In this document: one piece after another, positions 11,007 to 23,639 of the stretch | How the letters are laid out: each line of letters opens with the position of its first letter | Numbering within the stretch: position 1 is the first letter of the stretch | Origin: Cytidiella melzeri | Taxonomy: Eukaryota > Basidiomycota > Agaricomycetes > Polyporales > Irpicaceae | Length of the DNA stretch: 64,000 nt | Assembly (NCBI GenBank): GCA_022592445.1 | Contig: JABYQR010000249.1 | Coordinates: 1-64,000, forward strand | Direction of reading: 5' to 3' | Translations under genes and position numbers: made by a program | Notes under the pieces: model-generated | Databases searched by the model: none | What the model was told of the DNA's origin: nothing | What the model saw: the letters and a program-made list of their open reading frames with translations, nothing else

Positions 11007-13044
11007 TAAGGGTGGTTTCAGACACTGACGAACGTCTCATAGAAGGTGCGGACAAGTAATAAAGTGAACGCTACGTGGAGATATCAGGAGAGCCACTTGA
11101 AACAAGGAGCGGAGTGATGCACAGTGCAATAGATGCTCTTGTCCACTTGATTGAGGAGAGAGTGTCCATCCCCGAGAGAGATACATGAAATTACAACTAC
11201 AGCAAACCACCAAACATGTCGGCCCTGCAACACCAAGCCTACACAACACCACAAGAGCAATGCTGTATTGCACAATGCCACAACTGTTGCATCATATGAC
11301 CAAATATAGCCCTGCGTGTATAGAACAATAGGAGCAAACATGTACTCACAGGTTCTGTCATTTCAAGACCAAGTACTAAGCTGACCTTGAGGATTGATGA
11401 GTGAGATATAGAGGTGAGCGTTCAAGTGTATGGAGGTGAGAGGCGAGTGGCGAACGGAGGGAGCACTGTCCTCATGCACCACGAACATCAGGATATTGAA
11501 CCAAGCGTATATAGAGGTACATATGCACTGTAGACTCTGTAGTTCCATAGACTTCCCCTTGATATATCGGGCTGTATAGCTCGTGCAATTATTTGTACCA
11601 ATGTGATAGTGTACTGTAGTATCTGAGCTTCTATGGTGTGAATTATTGTATTTCTACTCAGAGCTCCATAGTATATATAACTCGTACATCTGAAGATTAG
11701 GAATAGCTATTGAGCCCTAAATATACATTTTGAATGTTTGAGTTTCACTCTGCGCAGCAATGTGAACACAGATAGGATTGGAAGCAACAATTGATACTAT
11801 GATGTGCAGTGCTTATACAGTAGTAGCAAGGGTCAGAAAAGGGGAACAAAGAGTAAAAATATGCAATGTGCTATGAATCATGAAGGCAGTGATGGCAAAG
11901 AATACAAGCTGCAAACTGAGCATAGCAACAGACTGGTATAGGGATCAAGGGTGGTAGGAACCGGACAGACAACAAGGAGAGAACAAAGATACAGAGGGCA
12001 CTGCTACGATGTGGTCCGTGTTTGCTTGCGAACTTCACAATTCAGGGTGTGCGGTGGCAAGGGGCATGGCCTAGACTGTGTTTGGGGGACGTGATGGTGT
12101 CATCCACGTTCTCATCAACGCCGGCATGAATACTAGAAGGGACTCAAACGTTAGCCAGAGTGGATTAGTGTGCGCAAGCACTCACCAAGCCAGACGGTAC
12201 ATGTCCCGCTGTACCTGCGCGGCACTCAGCGTTCCTCGCTCGACAGTATACTTCTTCCAGTTTTCGAGAGTGGTGCAATAGTTTCTGTATTGCTTCGTGA
12301 ACATCTTCTCCGTAAACTCCTGTTAAATGTGCTCCTCTGCTTCGGAACTGGCTGATAGCACAATCAATCTGACAAAGATATTGGATGTGTCAAAGATAAA
12401 CAGATGAACGTACAGCGGTGATAATCAATGCAATGGTTGGCAAGGGAAATATCACCTTCGGTCGCTTTGAAGCAGCTGCTGTAAACGATGCCCTCATCTT
12501 TTGTTTTGCAGAAGAAAGCTTGGTTGAGCACATCTTGCAGCAGCTGATTGCAGAGCAGGACTCCAGGCTCACGAGAAGCAGGGTCCTATAAGCCAATATC
12601 AAATTGAGTTTGTGATCTGCGCGTGCGAGAACTTGACTTCATACCTTGTATATGAATGCATTCCGATCTGTCAGCACTGTACTTCTCACGGTTCTTCCAA
12701 GAGTGAGCGTGTGTTGTCCTTGTCCAGAAAATGATAGTGAAACTTGGACTCACGCGCGCGCAAGAGTGACAACCTCCCGCAAAGTTGAGAAGTGCGACCC
12801 TTGATCTCGCAAATCAAACATTGCAAATGAGTTCTGACCTAGATGGCACAAGAATCACGAGTCATGTGCACACCAGCTTCAAGCCCTTAGCAAGCTGACG
12901 AAGAGGATGGCGCAGGGGTGATCACACTGGTGGAGAGTCTGAGTCGACTTGTGTATGTGAGGCGGTTTCCGCTCGGGAAACAGGCTGGAAAAATCTACAG
13001 CAAAGCAAAACCATTGTTTCAGTGTGTGCTGGAACAGCAGAGAA
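11007..13044. other. no recognisable gene; ancient remnants
   Basis: Short open frames only. A plus-strand frame around 12400-12590 (TAVIINAMVGKGNITFGRFEA, slightly abbreviated) looks protein-like but is not assignable. I see no repeats with both ends in this interval. Confidence 0.4.
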
Positions 13045-13165
13045 GAGAGCAGAAACACATACATGGACCGTTTGAAAAGCCAAGAGGAGTGGGACTTAGC
13101 AAAGTGGCTGGTGAGAAGTTTTTGTCAAAATGACACAGATGAGTTCCTACGCCTACCAATTGTAA
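13045..13165 (+). pseudogene. transposase-like fragment (Plavaka-type N-terminal motif)
   Basis: The plus strand encodes SQEEWDLAKWLVRS and then QNDTDEFLRLPI, which resembles the W-LA-WL ... Q..-DEFL-LPI segment near the start of Plavaka/CACTA-like transposases common in Agaricomycetes. Nothing further of the transposase is visible on either side. Recognition rests on one motif. Confidence 0.35.
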
Positions 13166-13946
13166 GCACACATCTTGACTGATGAGACTACGTTTGCAAG
13201 ACTGAGGTCAAGATCACTAACTGCGGCAAACTAAATAGGTAAAGAAATGTGTTGACACGTTGTATACGAGTAAACAGAAAAGGCAGACTTTGAGAACGAC
13301 GAAGGCAAGAATTAGATAGTAATAAGATGATTGGTTGTCAGAGCCGCTTGAATGTCGTGCAAAACATCTGCGATGAAGCAATAAGCGCCTCAAACGCTCT
13401 CTCCTTCCAACTACAATGACTGTTTACTATCTTCTACTAACACTGCCTCGAATGCTCTCTCTTCCAACTACGATGACTGTCGACTATTGACTATTTCCTA
13501 CCAACCTTGCCTCTCACGTTGAATCTTGCCTGGACGGACGCTTCATTGGAGCTACTTGCTAATTAGCTTCAGGATGTTGAAAGATAAGCTATTTACACTG
13601 GTCTGCACGTTTACTCACTATATCACAAGTAGGTTGTGTCATTAGTTGGGGTTTTCACGCTCGAGCGGCGATCGAAGGCATCTGCATCCAACAGGTGTCC
13701 TGCTGGAAAGGGCGAACCTCTGATACATCAGTTGAAGCTGGGAACATTGTCTATGTAAGCTGTCTCAATGTTAACCGCGACATACGTAGCCCTCACCGTC
13801 CCATGAAAGAATGCAAAAAATAACAACCCATCCACACAGCGCACCGTCTTCCTGAACCCACTCGTAATGGACCCTGTCGCTCACCCAAGCCATCACATGC
13901 TATACTCGGGCTTTGATGGCAACACACTGGGATAGTGGATGCTTGA

Positions 13947-14228
<282 letters not shown>

Positions 14229-14284
14229 CGCAAATAGTACATTCATCTCAACAGCAGCACTTGGTCACCACAGCTGACATCTAA

Positions 14285-15070
14285 ACACACATGTTCGTAA
14301 CGTCCATGATGCCCAAGTCATCCATCCTCCATGCCGTTGCACTCAAGAAACTCCCCATCGTCCGCCGCCGTCTCGACAATGACAAATGCCTCGCTCTCCG
14401 TCCTGGAAACATCTATGTCTAGGAAGAACGGTGCACAAACCCCCTCGATTCAAGCTCAAACACTCAAATTAAGTCTTTTCAGCGTTTCACTGACGGCCGG
14501 TCCTGGGGTCGCTTCATAGCTCGCGAGTACGTCCCCCGTCCCATCCTTTCACATCCGTCCTCCGGTGTTGAACCCTGCAACAGCGAATTTCCTCTACACT
14601 AAAGGAACGAGTTGTGCATCGACAAGGTCTAGAGTAAGTCAAACCCAATTGTCTCTCCACCACTCCACCACTTCACCGCTGCATCTCTTTCTTGTCCCAG
14701 CAGGCCCTTGCATCTCGTCAGCCAGACATACTCGGCGTACATTGATGGCCCAAAACATTTGCGCAAGTGGCACCTGAGTACGTCTGTTTTCCACGCCTGA
14801 CATGCATCCCGACTTGTTCAACTGATAAATCTGGTGCTATATAGCTCCTTTGCGATGAAGTACAGAAATTGGTAAGCACCACCGCGCGTGCTTGTTATAT
14901 GGAACTGACGGCATACATAGCAGGCACAGGGCAGCGGTGGTGGCGCAAAATCACCAACAAGAGCCAGCAAGAGCTAATGGGCTCGAGCCGCGTGAGTGGG
15001 AGCGCATTCCACCGAGCAAGAGGAGCGTTAGGGCGGAGAAGCTGGTACCAGGCAGAGTCTCGAGGCTGAT
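14285..15070 (+). pseudogene. Gti1/Pac2 (WOPR) family regulator remnant
   Basis: The reading starts with THVRNVHDAQVI, shifts by two bases, and continues HAVALKKLPIVRRRL and ALRPGNIYV, a TAG stop where the family has Trp, then EER, FTDGRSWGRF and AREYV. After a plausible intron (about 14634-14702) comes LVSQTYSAYIDG and LRKWHL. These are the core boxes of WOPR-domain transcription factors (Wor1/Gti1/Pac2), which control morphogenetic switching. The frameshift and the Trp-to-stop change indicate a pseudogene. The retained intron argues for copying from genomic DNA rather than from mRNA. A C-terminal exon up to ~15070 is possible but not motif-supported. Confidence 0.8.
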
Positions 15071-15803
15071 AGAAGTTGCTATAGTATGCTATGTTTCATA
15101 ATAATTTTCAGCTCCGCCAATAATACATATGCGAGATTTTTTAATGTGCTGCAATATTTTGCATAGATTGCGCTAGAATGGGCAATATCAAACAATATTG
15201 AAGAGGTAGCAGCAGAATGACACAGACACACAGTGCGATATCTCCCCAGTATATGCTATATGTGCGATGTTGCATAATGTATAAGTGGTCCGGATAACAT
15301 AGCTGTATGTAACAAGATATGTTCTAGTATCTTTGGCTATGTCTTGCGATATCTGTTTCTTCCTGGGCCTCATGCACCACAAAGCGTAACTCGGTGCTGA
15401 CAGGCAAGAGCTTACGTCCTCTTTTGAACAAGACGCGCGTTTCTGCGCGCCATTGTCAGAAGAGGATGTAAGTGTGATTACACACGCTCCGATGTCAATG
15501 AGGTGAGCCAACAATGACAATATACACGACTTACTGTGCTAAGCTGCTCTCTGCATCCCAGGGGCAAAAAACTGTGACTCACTACTGTTTACCTATTGCA
15601 TTACCTTTTCTTCGCTCGTGTTCTTATGCCACTCAACAATACGCACTCCCCTCTCGTCCCTTCAAGTTGCAAGCCCGACTAGACACCTGCTATCTTCATA
15701 ATTCTGTGTTTTCTCATTCCCGTATCTCCCTCTACCAACCCTTGCTCGTAGCTAGTACCGCGTGTCTTTCATATGCCACACGGACATTTCTAGATCACTG
15801 CTC
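15071..15803. other. no gene seen
   Basis: Only unsupported short frames; AT-rich. It contains a short inverted pair GCGCGT...ACGCGC near 15431-15452. Left flank of a solo LTR. Confidence 0.4.
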
Positions 15804-16562
15804 TGTCATGGATGGCCTGACTAGCCCTTAATTTTCGCAATTTACCTCTTGTTTTTATCTGTAAAACTCCGGGCTACAACCTAGTTTCAATTCTCTTTGC
15901 ATAAACTCCTTTGCACATCTATTAAGCGCCCGTATCACGTGGCTTAGACGCTCCACACGGTCACATTACTTGCTACTATGTCACACTGGCATGTGACTTA
16001 GCTTAAGTAAGACCACATGGCTACAAGCACATGGCTCAGCCCATAGCTAGGGTTTGACGTCATAGATACCGTCCACATGGGCTCCTTATTGTTCTTTCCT
16101 TATTGTTCTCTTTATGGAAGGATGTTCTCACAGGTGTGGGAATGGAATACAATAGTTGGTCTCCTTTTAGATAGATTCTCTCACGGGTAGAGTTCTTGGC
16201 AAGGTCTAGACAATAGCTATTGTTCTTCTTTAGGTAGTTCTTTTGTTCTTCGTTCACATGGCTTCTTGCAAAGCCTGCCCTCAACATGGTCTGTGCGCAG
16301 GTCCCTGAAGTCTATATAAGATGCTGCATGTACGCTCCTAGCCCCCCATCTCGACCTCTTGGTCTTTACTGGGCTAGGTAAGCAACCCCCTCTTGTACTA
16401 CATAGCTGGTAGTAACAATACTAACTTGGTCTTTACTGGGCTAGACAACTTGTATAAAGTCTGATAGCTGGTGAGAGCACTGTGCTACACGCCTGCCACC
16501 ACCTCCTTGTCGATATCCACTTTGTGTCCCTGTCTGTCACGTCGAGCCTTGTCTCCGTGTCA
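15804..16562 (+). mobile_element. solo LTR, family C, copy 1
   Basis: 759 bp starting TGTCATGGATGG and ending GTCTCCGTGTCA, flanked by the perfect 5-bp direct repeat TGCTC at 15799-15803 and 16563-16567. No internal retroelement sequence is attached, so it is a solo LTR. A TATA-like CTATATAAG lies at about 16311. It is nearly identical to copies at 36294-37050 and 43036-43792. A 75-codon frame conserved in all three copies reflects sequence identity and is not taken as a gene. It sits in the presumed promoter side of the following E2-like gene. Confidence 0.93.
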
Positions 16563-16871
16563 TGCTCATGGTATATAAGTACTTGATTGTGCTTGAGGGG
16601 GAATTGCGAAGACCTTTGATTGGACTCTCCACTTCTGACGATTGTCGCAACTCTTCTGGTGTTCCTCATTCCCGACAACTCCCGCACTTACATGCTCAAC
16701 ATTGCACCTCACCACCGGAGTCAGAGAGACAATACTTGAAGGCGTGACTCTTGACTTGCACCATCTTTTTGCGCTGTGCTGCCCATCACCACTCATCCTT
16801 ACCAAGAATATGCTTGCTTTCCAACCTTTGCCAACTATAGATCTCTCCAACCACGTCAAAGCACGCTCCTG

Positions 16872-17858
16872 AGGTTCTTCACGTCTCCCGTCTCTCAGCG
16901 GAAGTACAACACAAACGAATGCCACCGTCCCAGCCAAGGTGAACGTGAGCCCACTGACTCGTGCCACAATATCACAAGAATATGCCGTACTCATGCATAC
17001 TGGTCACTGTCCCCTCTGGATGTACGTGACACCCACCCCAAACAATCTGCTTGTCTGGGACGCAGTCTTCTTTGTCCATCAAAGTACGTTGTTTACACGT
17101 CAACCACTTCTATACGCATTACTACTAAGCTCATTCTGTTGTTGCTACCAGCCAGGCTACTATACAGACTCCATCTTCAAGTTTCAAATCACGTTCTCTA
17201 CAAAGTACCCTGACCGACCGCCAGTCGTGCAGTTCCTCACGGATGTCTTCCATCCCCTGATATTGCAGCAGGACGGAACGTTCAATCTTGCACCACGGTT
17301 CAGCCCTTGGAGGTGAGTGGGTCATCTCATATGGTAGTGCAAGTGCTAAGGATTTTGCCAGGCCGAAGGAGCACCATATTTTTGACGTTTTGCACTGGAT
17401 TAAGGCTTTATTCAAGAAACACGCGTTGGATGATGTCGAAGAGGTTGATTGCTTGAACAAGGAAGCTTTTCGGTCAGTTCTCACAACTCAAATACAACAC
17501 ATCAAGTCACTCACCCACCTGCTTAGACTGTATGTTGTCTCGAACAGCATAGCATTACTGATCATGAACTGAACTCTCTACAAGATACCACAATACAACC
17601 TCTTCCTTTGCAACGCTCACAATCCAGTCATCCATGCTCTTCCAATCCGCCTCCGCTCTCTTTGATGAAGACCACCCATCCATGACTGGCAAAGGCTCGC
17701 ACGGCATGCTTTTCTGCGAGCTGAAACCCGACCAACTTGCAAGCCTTCGCAAGCAGCTTGGTTTGAAAGAATGGCAAGACTCAGTGCCACCACCACTCAG
17801 CACAAACCAGATGGACACGGAGGATATCATCTTGTCGCCTCGGTCGTCAAGAACTTGA
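16872..17858 (+). CDS. ubiquitin E2 variant (UEV, AKTIP/FTS-like)
   Basis: Four exons: up to 17083, 17156-17312, 17362-17472 and 17585-17858, with GT-AG introns of 72, 49 and 112 bp. The product reads ISQEYAVLMHTGHCPLWMYV, FFVHQ-YYTDSIFKFQITF, YPDRPPVVQFLTDVFHPL, APRFSPWRPKEHHIFDVLHW, then DEDHPSMTGKG near the C-terminus. This is an E2-fold domain of the AKTIP/Fused-toes type. In place of the catalytic Cys the sequence has DGTFNL, so it should bind rather than transfer ubiquitin. No stop interrupts the exons. The start is unresolved: there is no in-frame ATG after the stop at about 16868, so an upstream exon or loss of the start is possible. A solo LTR lies 300 bp upstream and may have altered expression. 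It could be a young pseudogene. Confidence 0.78.
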
Positions 17859-19113
17859 ACAGCTTTGATAGTACAATTAGTCTCGGTTTTTTACATGGAA
17901 TTATGGTATAGCATTCTACCCAATACTTTCTACGCGTAAGGAATAGATCTGGAATATTTAGGGTTGTGTCTAAACACAATCTTCCAGCTCAAACGTGGGC
18001 CAGAGGCTATGATGATGAACACTTGCCAAATTAGAAGTGCAAGATTTGCGTAGCTGATTAGGGCTCGCCATGCTATCCTATCATGCATCGTGGAAAGAAA
18101 GAAAGAGACAAAGTTGAGAATATTGGACAGGGAAACTGAGCGGAAACAAACGCACGTCGTTTGCATGTGAAAGTCATGTGATTGGGACAAACCAGATAGC
18201 CAAAAATCATGTGATAACCTGCAAGAAAATGATCAGCGGGGTTCCAAACAGAGTCTGAGCAACGTTTATCAGTATATTGACTGTATATCCCCATTGGTGG
18301 GTTCATCCAAGAAGATTTTTATGTCTGTGTGTTGCTGAAGGGCAGGACTATCTGATGATGTAAAATTTGTGTCTATTCATGTACATGTGTTCAATACAAA
18401 AACAAAAAACAGATTTTTGATGGGAGATTCAGCTCATCACACGCATTTGTAGAGTGAATGACAAAGCAAATGAAACACCATCAAATCATTACACCACACT
18501 GTTACAAAATTTATTACCGAATGTATTACTCCATCAAATTCCCACAGTTTGGGGGACAAAAAGGTCACATCTGGAAAAGCATCAATGCGCTGGCGCGAAC
18601 TGGAACGATTCTTCTTCATTCTTCAGGAATCGTAATGGCTTGCTGACTATGGTTTTTGCTAGCAAACCTCTTTGTAGCACAAAAGAACACATATGTCCAG
18701 ATGTGTCTAGATAGTTTTATGTATGCTACCTTAATTAAGGTCATATTGGATTGTACTAGGTAATGTTAAATAGCCATGGTAGGGTGGGGGTCAGAGCCTA
18801 GAGAGGACAGACAGCAGACAGCAGGAGATGTATTCAACAGATTGTTATGCGAATTTTGTATCAGTAAGTACAGGAAGAACAATACTCATGGCCTGATTCT
18901 TGTTGTCCCTCCTCTGGATTAGGGACAACAAAGGGGCCAGATTCTGCTTGATTCTCGTTAATCACGCAGTTAAGCAGGCAGTAGGACCCCAGACCACCCC
19001 TGCAGAATCAAACAAGAATCAGACTTGGGAATCAGCCATAATCATCCACTCTGAATGCCCCTATTTTTTTCTCTCTGAACAAGGAATACAATTAAAAAAC
19101 ATGCCACACATAG
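17859..19113. other. no gene seen; contains a perfect hairpin
   Basis: No supported coding region. At 18901-18911 and 18922-18932 the sequence forms a perfect 11-bp inverted repeat (TTGTTGTCCCT) with a 10-base loop. Function unknown. Confidence 0.5.
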
Positions 19114-19199
19114 TGTTGGCTCTGAGCAAGAATTACCAGTAATTTGGAAGCTAACTACAAATTTTCAACCCCTACATTCTTGGACAATGTAAATTTGTG

Positions 19200-20195
19200 G
19201 CTGAATCACCAGTAAGTGCTGCATCTGATTGTTCCACAAGTTTTACAACTGTTAGTTGCTCTTTGAGCAGGAGTTACAATCAGAACACAGCCTGTGGCAG
19301 TTCAAATGGGGGTGTGGCAGTTCCAATGGGGGTGAGGCAGTTCAGACATCAACAGGACATGGTTGTATCAGCAGGAAGCACTGCGTTGAATTGTTGCACA
19401 ACGTTTCACAACCATGAGTTGCTCTCTAAGGAGGAATTAAAATCAGAACATTGCCTGTGGCAGTTAAATGGGGCTGAAGTAGTTCAGACATCAACAGGAT
19501 GAGGTCGCATCAGCATAAAGTACTGCCTTTGATTCTTCCATACAGTTTCACAACCACCAGTTGCTCTATAAGCAGGAGTTACAATCAGAACACAGCTTGT
19601 GGCAGCTCTAACAGGGGTGATGCAGCACAGATATCAGCTGGATGTGGTTTTATCAGCAGCCAGCACTGCATTCAATTGGTCCAAAAGTCTCACAACCACT
19701 GAGTTCCAAGCAGGAGTTACAGCTGTGGCAGTTTCGATGGGGGTGAGGCAGTTCAGACATCAACAGTGGATGGTTGCATTGGCAGCAAGCACTGCATTCA
19801 ATTGGTTCACAAGGTTTCACAACCACTACTCTCTATGCAGAAGTTACAGTCAGAACACAATCTGTGGCAGTTCCAATAGGGGTGATGCGGCTCAGACATC
19901 AACAGGACATGGTTGCATCAGCAGCAAACACTGCATCAGATAGTTCCACAAAGTTTCACAACCATTAGTAGCTCTCTACAGAGGAGTTACAATCATAATG
20001 CAGCCTGTGGCAGTTCTAGTGGGGCTGATGCAATTCAGACATCAACAGCACGTGGTTCCATTATTATAGAGGACTGCCTTTGATTCTTCCACACAGTTTC
20101 ACAACCATTAGTTGCTTCATAAGCAGAAGTTACAATCAGAATGCAGCCTGTGGCAGCTCCAATGGGGGTGAGGCAGTGCAGACATCAACAAGACA
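19200..20195 (+). repeat. tandem array of ~140-bp units (seven copies)
   Basis: Units are marked by GGCAGTTCAGACATCAACAGG-like sequence at about 19343, 19481, 19630, 19757, 19895, 20037 and 20176, each followed by a CACTGC...TTTCACAACCA...TTGCTCT stretch. Spacing is 127-149 bp. Copies are diverged, with no long open frame across the array. Confidence 0.88.
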
Positions 20196-20239
20196 CATGT
20201 AACATGTTCTAACAATTGATCTAATGAGACACCCTCAGG

Positions 20240-20405
20240 TGTTAGAAGGCTATGAAAGTAGAGGAGAGCGTTGAGAGAGCAAGACTGAGAGGGATCACAC
20301 AGTGGGAGTTGGGGATCAAAAGTGCATATCGTTGCATTGATCAGAGTAAGTCATATATACGGTAACTACGGTGCTAGTACGTTAAGCATCTAATTAATAT
20401 AGTCG
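20240..20405. mobile_element. ~165-bp insertion distinguishing the two repeat copies
   Basis: Copy 2 reads GACACCCTCA directly into AGCCCCTCATTC near 21850. Copy 1 has ~165 extra bases between the same points, bounded by TCA on both sides and with weakly inverted ends (GGTGTTAGAAGG and GATGTTCGACTA read outward). It could be a small MITE with a 3-bp target duplication. Confidence 0.45.
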
Positions 20406-21151
20406 AACATCAAGCCCTTCATTCTTGAAGCAAGTAATGTCCTAGAACACTGCACAAGACTAACAACAAGATAGATGAAGCCCCTTGCTAGCATTGGTGA
20501 CTACCTTCATCAATGTATGGCTCCTTTTCCTGCAATCAAACTTATCAATTGTAGAACAGTCACTTTATCCCGTATCAAATTGCCTATCAGAGGTGTCACC
20601 AATAGAAAATGCCCGTGATACAGTCAATATTAATGACCAGATGGCTTGGCAAGATCCTTACCAGGAACAGAGTTGTTTACTGAGGTTGTTTTTGGTAACA
20701 AAGTCACAGGTGCAATCAATTATTTCATGCTATATGATTTATTCAGTTTGCTATCAGTAACATAATCACTTGTAACCCTGCTCGTGCAGTTTACCGAAAT
20801 TGTATCTAGATTATTTAACATAGTTCAACACCATTAAGAAGAAGACCCATGTCAAACAATCTTTATCTCCATGCTCTACTCCACAAACTTGTTTTAATCC
20901 TGTGCTCACACCCATTGTTGCACTTCAAACAATACAGCACAGTCCCTCTTCTTTCATGAATGATTGTGTACTCCAGTGAAGACAAATTACCCACTTACTA
21001 TACATTACCCATCAGAGTAGGAATTCCCAACAAAACTATTTGTTCAGGCTGCTACCAGCACCAAGTTTACTTCCAAATCTGGCTCAACAAGTGATATTTC
21101 ATTCAACCTTTAGGAATTGTACTTGCCGCTTGCCAGCCTTGCTAACGCTAG

Positions 21152-22591
21152 TATTGGCTCTGAGCAAGAATTACCAGTACTTTGTGGCTAACCACAAATT
21201 TTCAAGCCCTACATTCTTGGATGATGTCAATTTTTGGCTGCATCAGCGAAGAGCACTGCATCTGGTTGTTTCAAAAAATTTCACCACCATTAGTTGCTCT
21301 CTAAACAGGAGTTAAAATTCAGAACACAGCCTGTGGCAGCTCCAATGGGGGTGAGGCAGTTCAGACATCAACAGGACATGGTTGCATCAGCAGCAAGCAC
21401 TGCATCAAATTGTTGCACACAGTTTCACAACCATTAGTTGCTCTCTAGGGAGGAGGTAAAATCAGAACATAGCCTGTGGCAGTTCTAATGGGGCTGAGGC
21501 AATTCAGACATGAACAGGATGTGGTTGCATTAGCATAGAGCACTGCCTTTGATTCTTTCATACAGGTTCACAACCACCAGTTGCTCTATAAGCAGGTGTT
21601 ACAATCATAACACAGCCTGTGGCAATTATAGTGGGGCTGATACAGTTGAGACATCAACAGGACGTGGTTGCATCAGCATAGAGCACTTCCTATGATCCTC
21701 CCACACAGTTTCACAACCACCAGTTCCTCTATAAGCAGGACTTGCAATCAGAACCCAGCCTAGTGGCAGCTTCAATGGGGGTGAGGCAGCGCAGACATCA
21801 ACAGGACACATCTCACATGTTTGAGCAATTGATCTAATGAGACACCCTCAAGCCCCTCATTCTTGAAGCAAGTGAAGTTCTAGAATCAGCAGTGAACACT
21901 GCACAAGATTGATGACAGGATACATGAAGCCGCTTGCTACCATTGGTGACTAGCTTCATCAATGTATGGCTCCTATTCCCGCAAAACCAAACTTATCAAT
22001 TGTAGTACAGTCAATTCATTCCTGATCAAGTTGCCTATCAAAGGTGTCACCGATAGCAAATGCCTGTAAAACAGTCAATATTCACGACCTGATGGCTTGG
22101 CAAGGTCCTTACCAGAAACAGAGTTGTTTACTGAGGTTCTTTTTGGTAACAAAGTCACAGGTGCAATTAACTATTTCATGCGATATGATTTATTCAATTT
22201 GCTATCAATAACATATTCACTTGTATCCTTGCTCCTGCAGTTTACCAAATTGTATCTGCATTATTCAACATAGTTCAACGCCAGACACATGTCAAACAAT
22301 CTTTATCTCTATGCTCTACTCCACAAACTTGTCTTAATTCCATACTTGCACCTATTGTTACACTTCAAACAATACAGCACAGTACCTCTTCTTGCCTGAA
22401 TAATTGTATGCTCCAGTGAAGACAAACCACCAACTTACTATACATTACTCATCAAAGAAGCTATTCCCAACAAAATTACTTGTTCAGGCTGCTACCAGCA
22501 CCAAGTTTACTTACAGATCTGGCTCAAAGTGTAATATTTCTTTCAATCTTCAGGAATTGTACTTGCCGCTTGCTGGCCTTGCTAACACTAG
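21152..22591 (+). mobile_element. Helitron-ended non-autonomous repeat, copy 2
   Basis: It begins TATTGGCTCTGAGCAAG directly after the CTAG of copy 1, carries about four ~140-bp array units (21250-21815), then sequence collinear with 20405-21151, and ends ...GCTAACACTAG at 22591. Sequence after 22591 no longer matches what follows copy 1, which fixes the boundary. Confidence 0.6.
21250..21815 (+). repeat. second ~140-bp tandem array (four copies)
   Basis: The marker CAGACATCAACAGG or a close variant occurs near 21361, 21506, 21650 and 21790. The units are homologous to the 19200-20195 array. Confidence 0.85.
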
Positions 22592-23040
22592 TTGCTTTAA
22601 GCCTAAACACAGCGCAAGATTAATGACACAATAAATAAACCCCCTTGGCCAACCCCTATAATTTTTGGGGCACATCAATCTCTTTGTTGCATCACCAGTG
22701 GGCACTGAAACTGACTTTTGCTTCAAAATTAGACACAGCACAAGATCAATGACACAATCAATAAATCCTTTTGCCGCCATTGCTAACTGCCTCTATCTGT
22801 TCCACCCAAATTAATCACAGCACAATAGGAACAACAAGATGAATCAAGCCCCTTGCCACCATTGCTGACTATCTTTACTGTGGCTTTTGAAGTAATTATT
22901 CTAAGCAAATTTACTTATGCAAGCTGCTACCATTAGCAAAGTTACTTGTTGATATGACTTGTGAATCATTATCTCATTTTACCCTCAGGAGTTATACTTA
23001 CTGACTCTGTAAATGTTAATAGCAACCATCACAGGTCTCA
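22592..23040. repeat. degenerate repeat tract
   Basis: Three diverged segments share CACAGC(A/G)CAAGAT.AATGACACAAT.AATAAA...CCCCTTGCC, at about 22607, 22735 and 22811. No coding sequence. Confidence 0.5.
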
Positions 23041-23614
23041 GGCCGGAGCGTGGGTTGCGAACCCCTAGCTACCAGCAATGAACTTCTATTTATTTTGTGT
23101 CAGGAACACAACCCAACTCTATGAAGAGCGAGGGAGTGACGACAAGGGGGGGAGGAACGACGAGCGAACTCGCGTGGACGATGACGACAGGAGTATAGAT
23201 GATGAGGAGGAGTGGAGACACGACGACGAGGGATCAGCTGACAATGAGCTAAAGACCAGGTTATATTAGTAATGTGAAGGACTAGGTACAAGGTGGACGT
23301 CACCTAAAGACCAGGAGGTAGAATCTGAGGTCTTTAGGGAGCTACAGGGTGGGTTTATATACATCTCAAACAAGGACCCCTGGTACCGGGTCTGTACTCC
23401 TAACACTGCCGTGGGAATGTATGGTGTGCTATGGTGCGATGTTCTACAATGTTCCAGCACCTTCTATGATCATGTGACCAGTCTGTCACATGCACTTGAT
23501 CACATGCAGTAGCCATGTACCATCGATAAGATAAGATAAGGAAATTGAGAAGGTAGGATAACGAAAATAAAAGAAAAGAAAGGAAAAAGTGTGCATGGTC
23601 GTGACATTTTGGCC
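23041..23614 (-). mobile_element. possible diverged gypsy LTR
   Basis: The right end GTCGTGACATTTT, the segment ATGTTCTACAATGTTCCAGCA and the TATATA before it resemble, in the same order, parts of LTR family B (compare 28310-28580). The left end is not defined. Weak call. Confidence 0.3.
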
Positions 23615-23639
23615 CTTATTCTCTACATGGTTAGACTGT

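Larger units (their letters stand above)
19114..21151 (+). mobile_element. Helitron-ended non-autonomous repeat, copy 1
   Basis: The unit begins TGTTGGCTCTGAGCAAG, contains a ~140-bp tandem array, then ~900 bp of unique sequence, and ends in the same subterminal sequence plus CTAG as the Helitron at 7283. It is joined head to tail with copy 2 at 21151/21152. It is longer than copy 2 because it has more array units and a ~165-bp insertion. Treating it as a non-autonomous Helitron is inference from the shared 3' end. The 5' end does not start with the usual TC. Confidence 0.6.

Noticed and set aside
11037..11341. Two overlapping minus-strand ORFs beyond the Helitron helicase
   Set aside because: No Rep/HUH motif or other domain; low-complexity translations.
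16060..16287. 75-codon frame present in all three LTR C copies
   Set aside because: Conservation is explained by the copies being nearly identical LTRs; the frame runs antisense to the LTR promoter and has no motif.
19114..22591. CRISPR-like array
   Set aside because: Units are ~140 bp, diverged and contiguous without unique spacers; eukaryotic context.
23055..23085. tRNA-like segment (GGGTTGCGAACCCC)
   Set aside because: Lacks a matching acceptor stem and B-box consensus; no tRNA gene recognised anywhere in the window.
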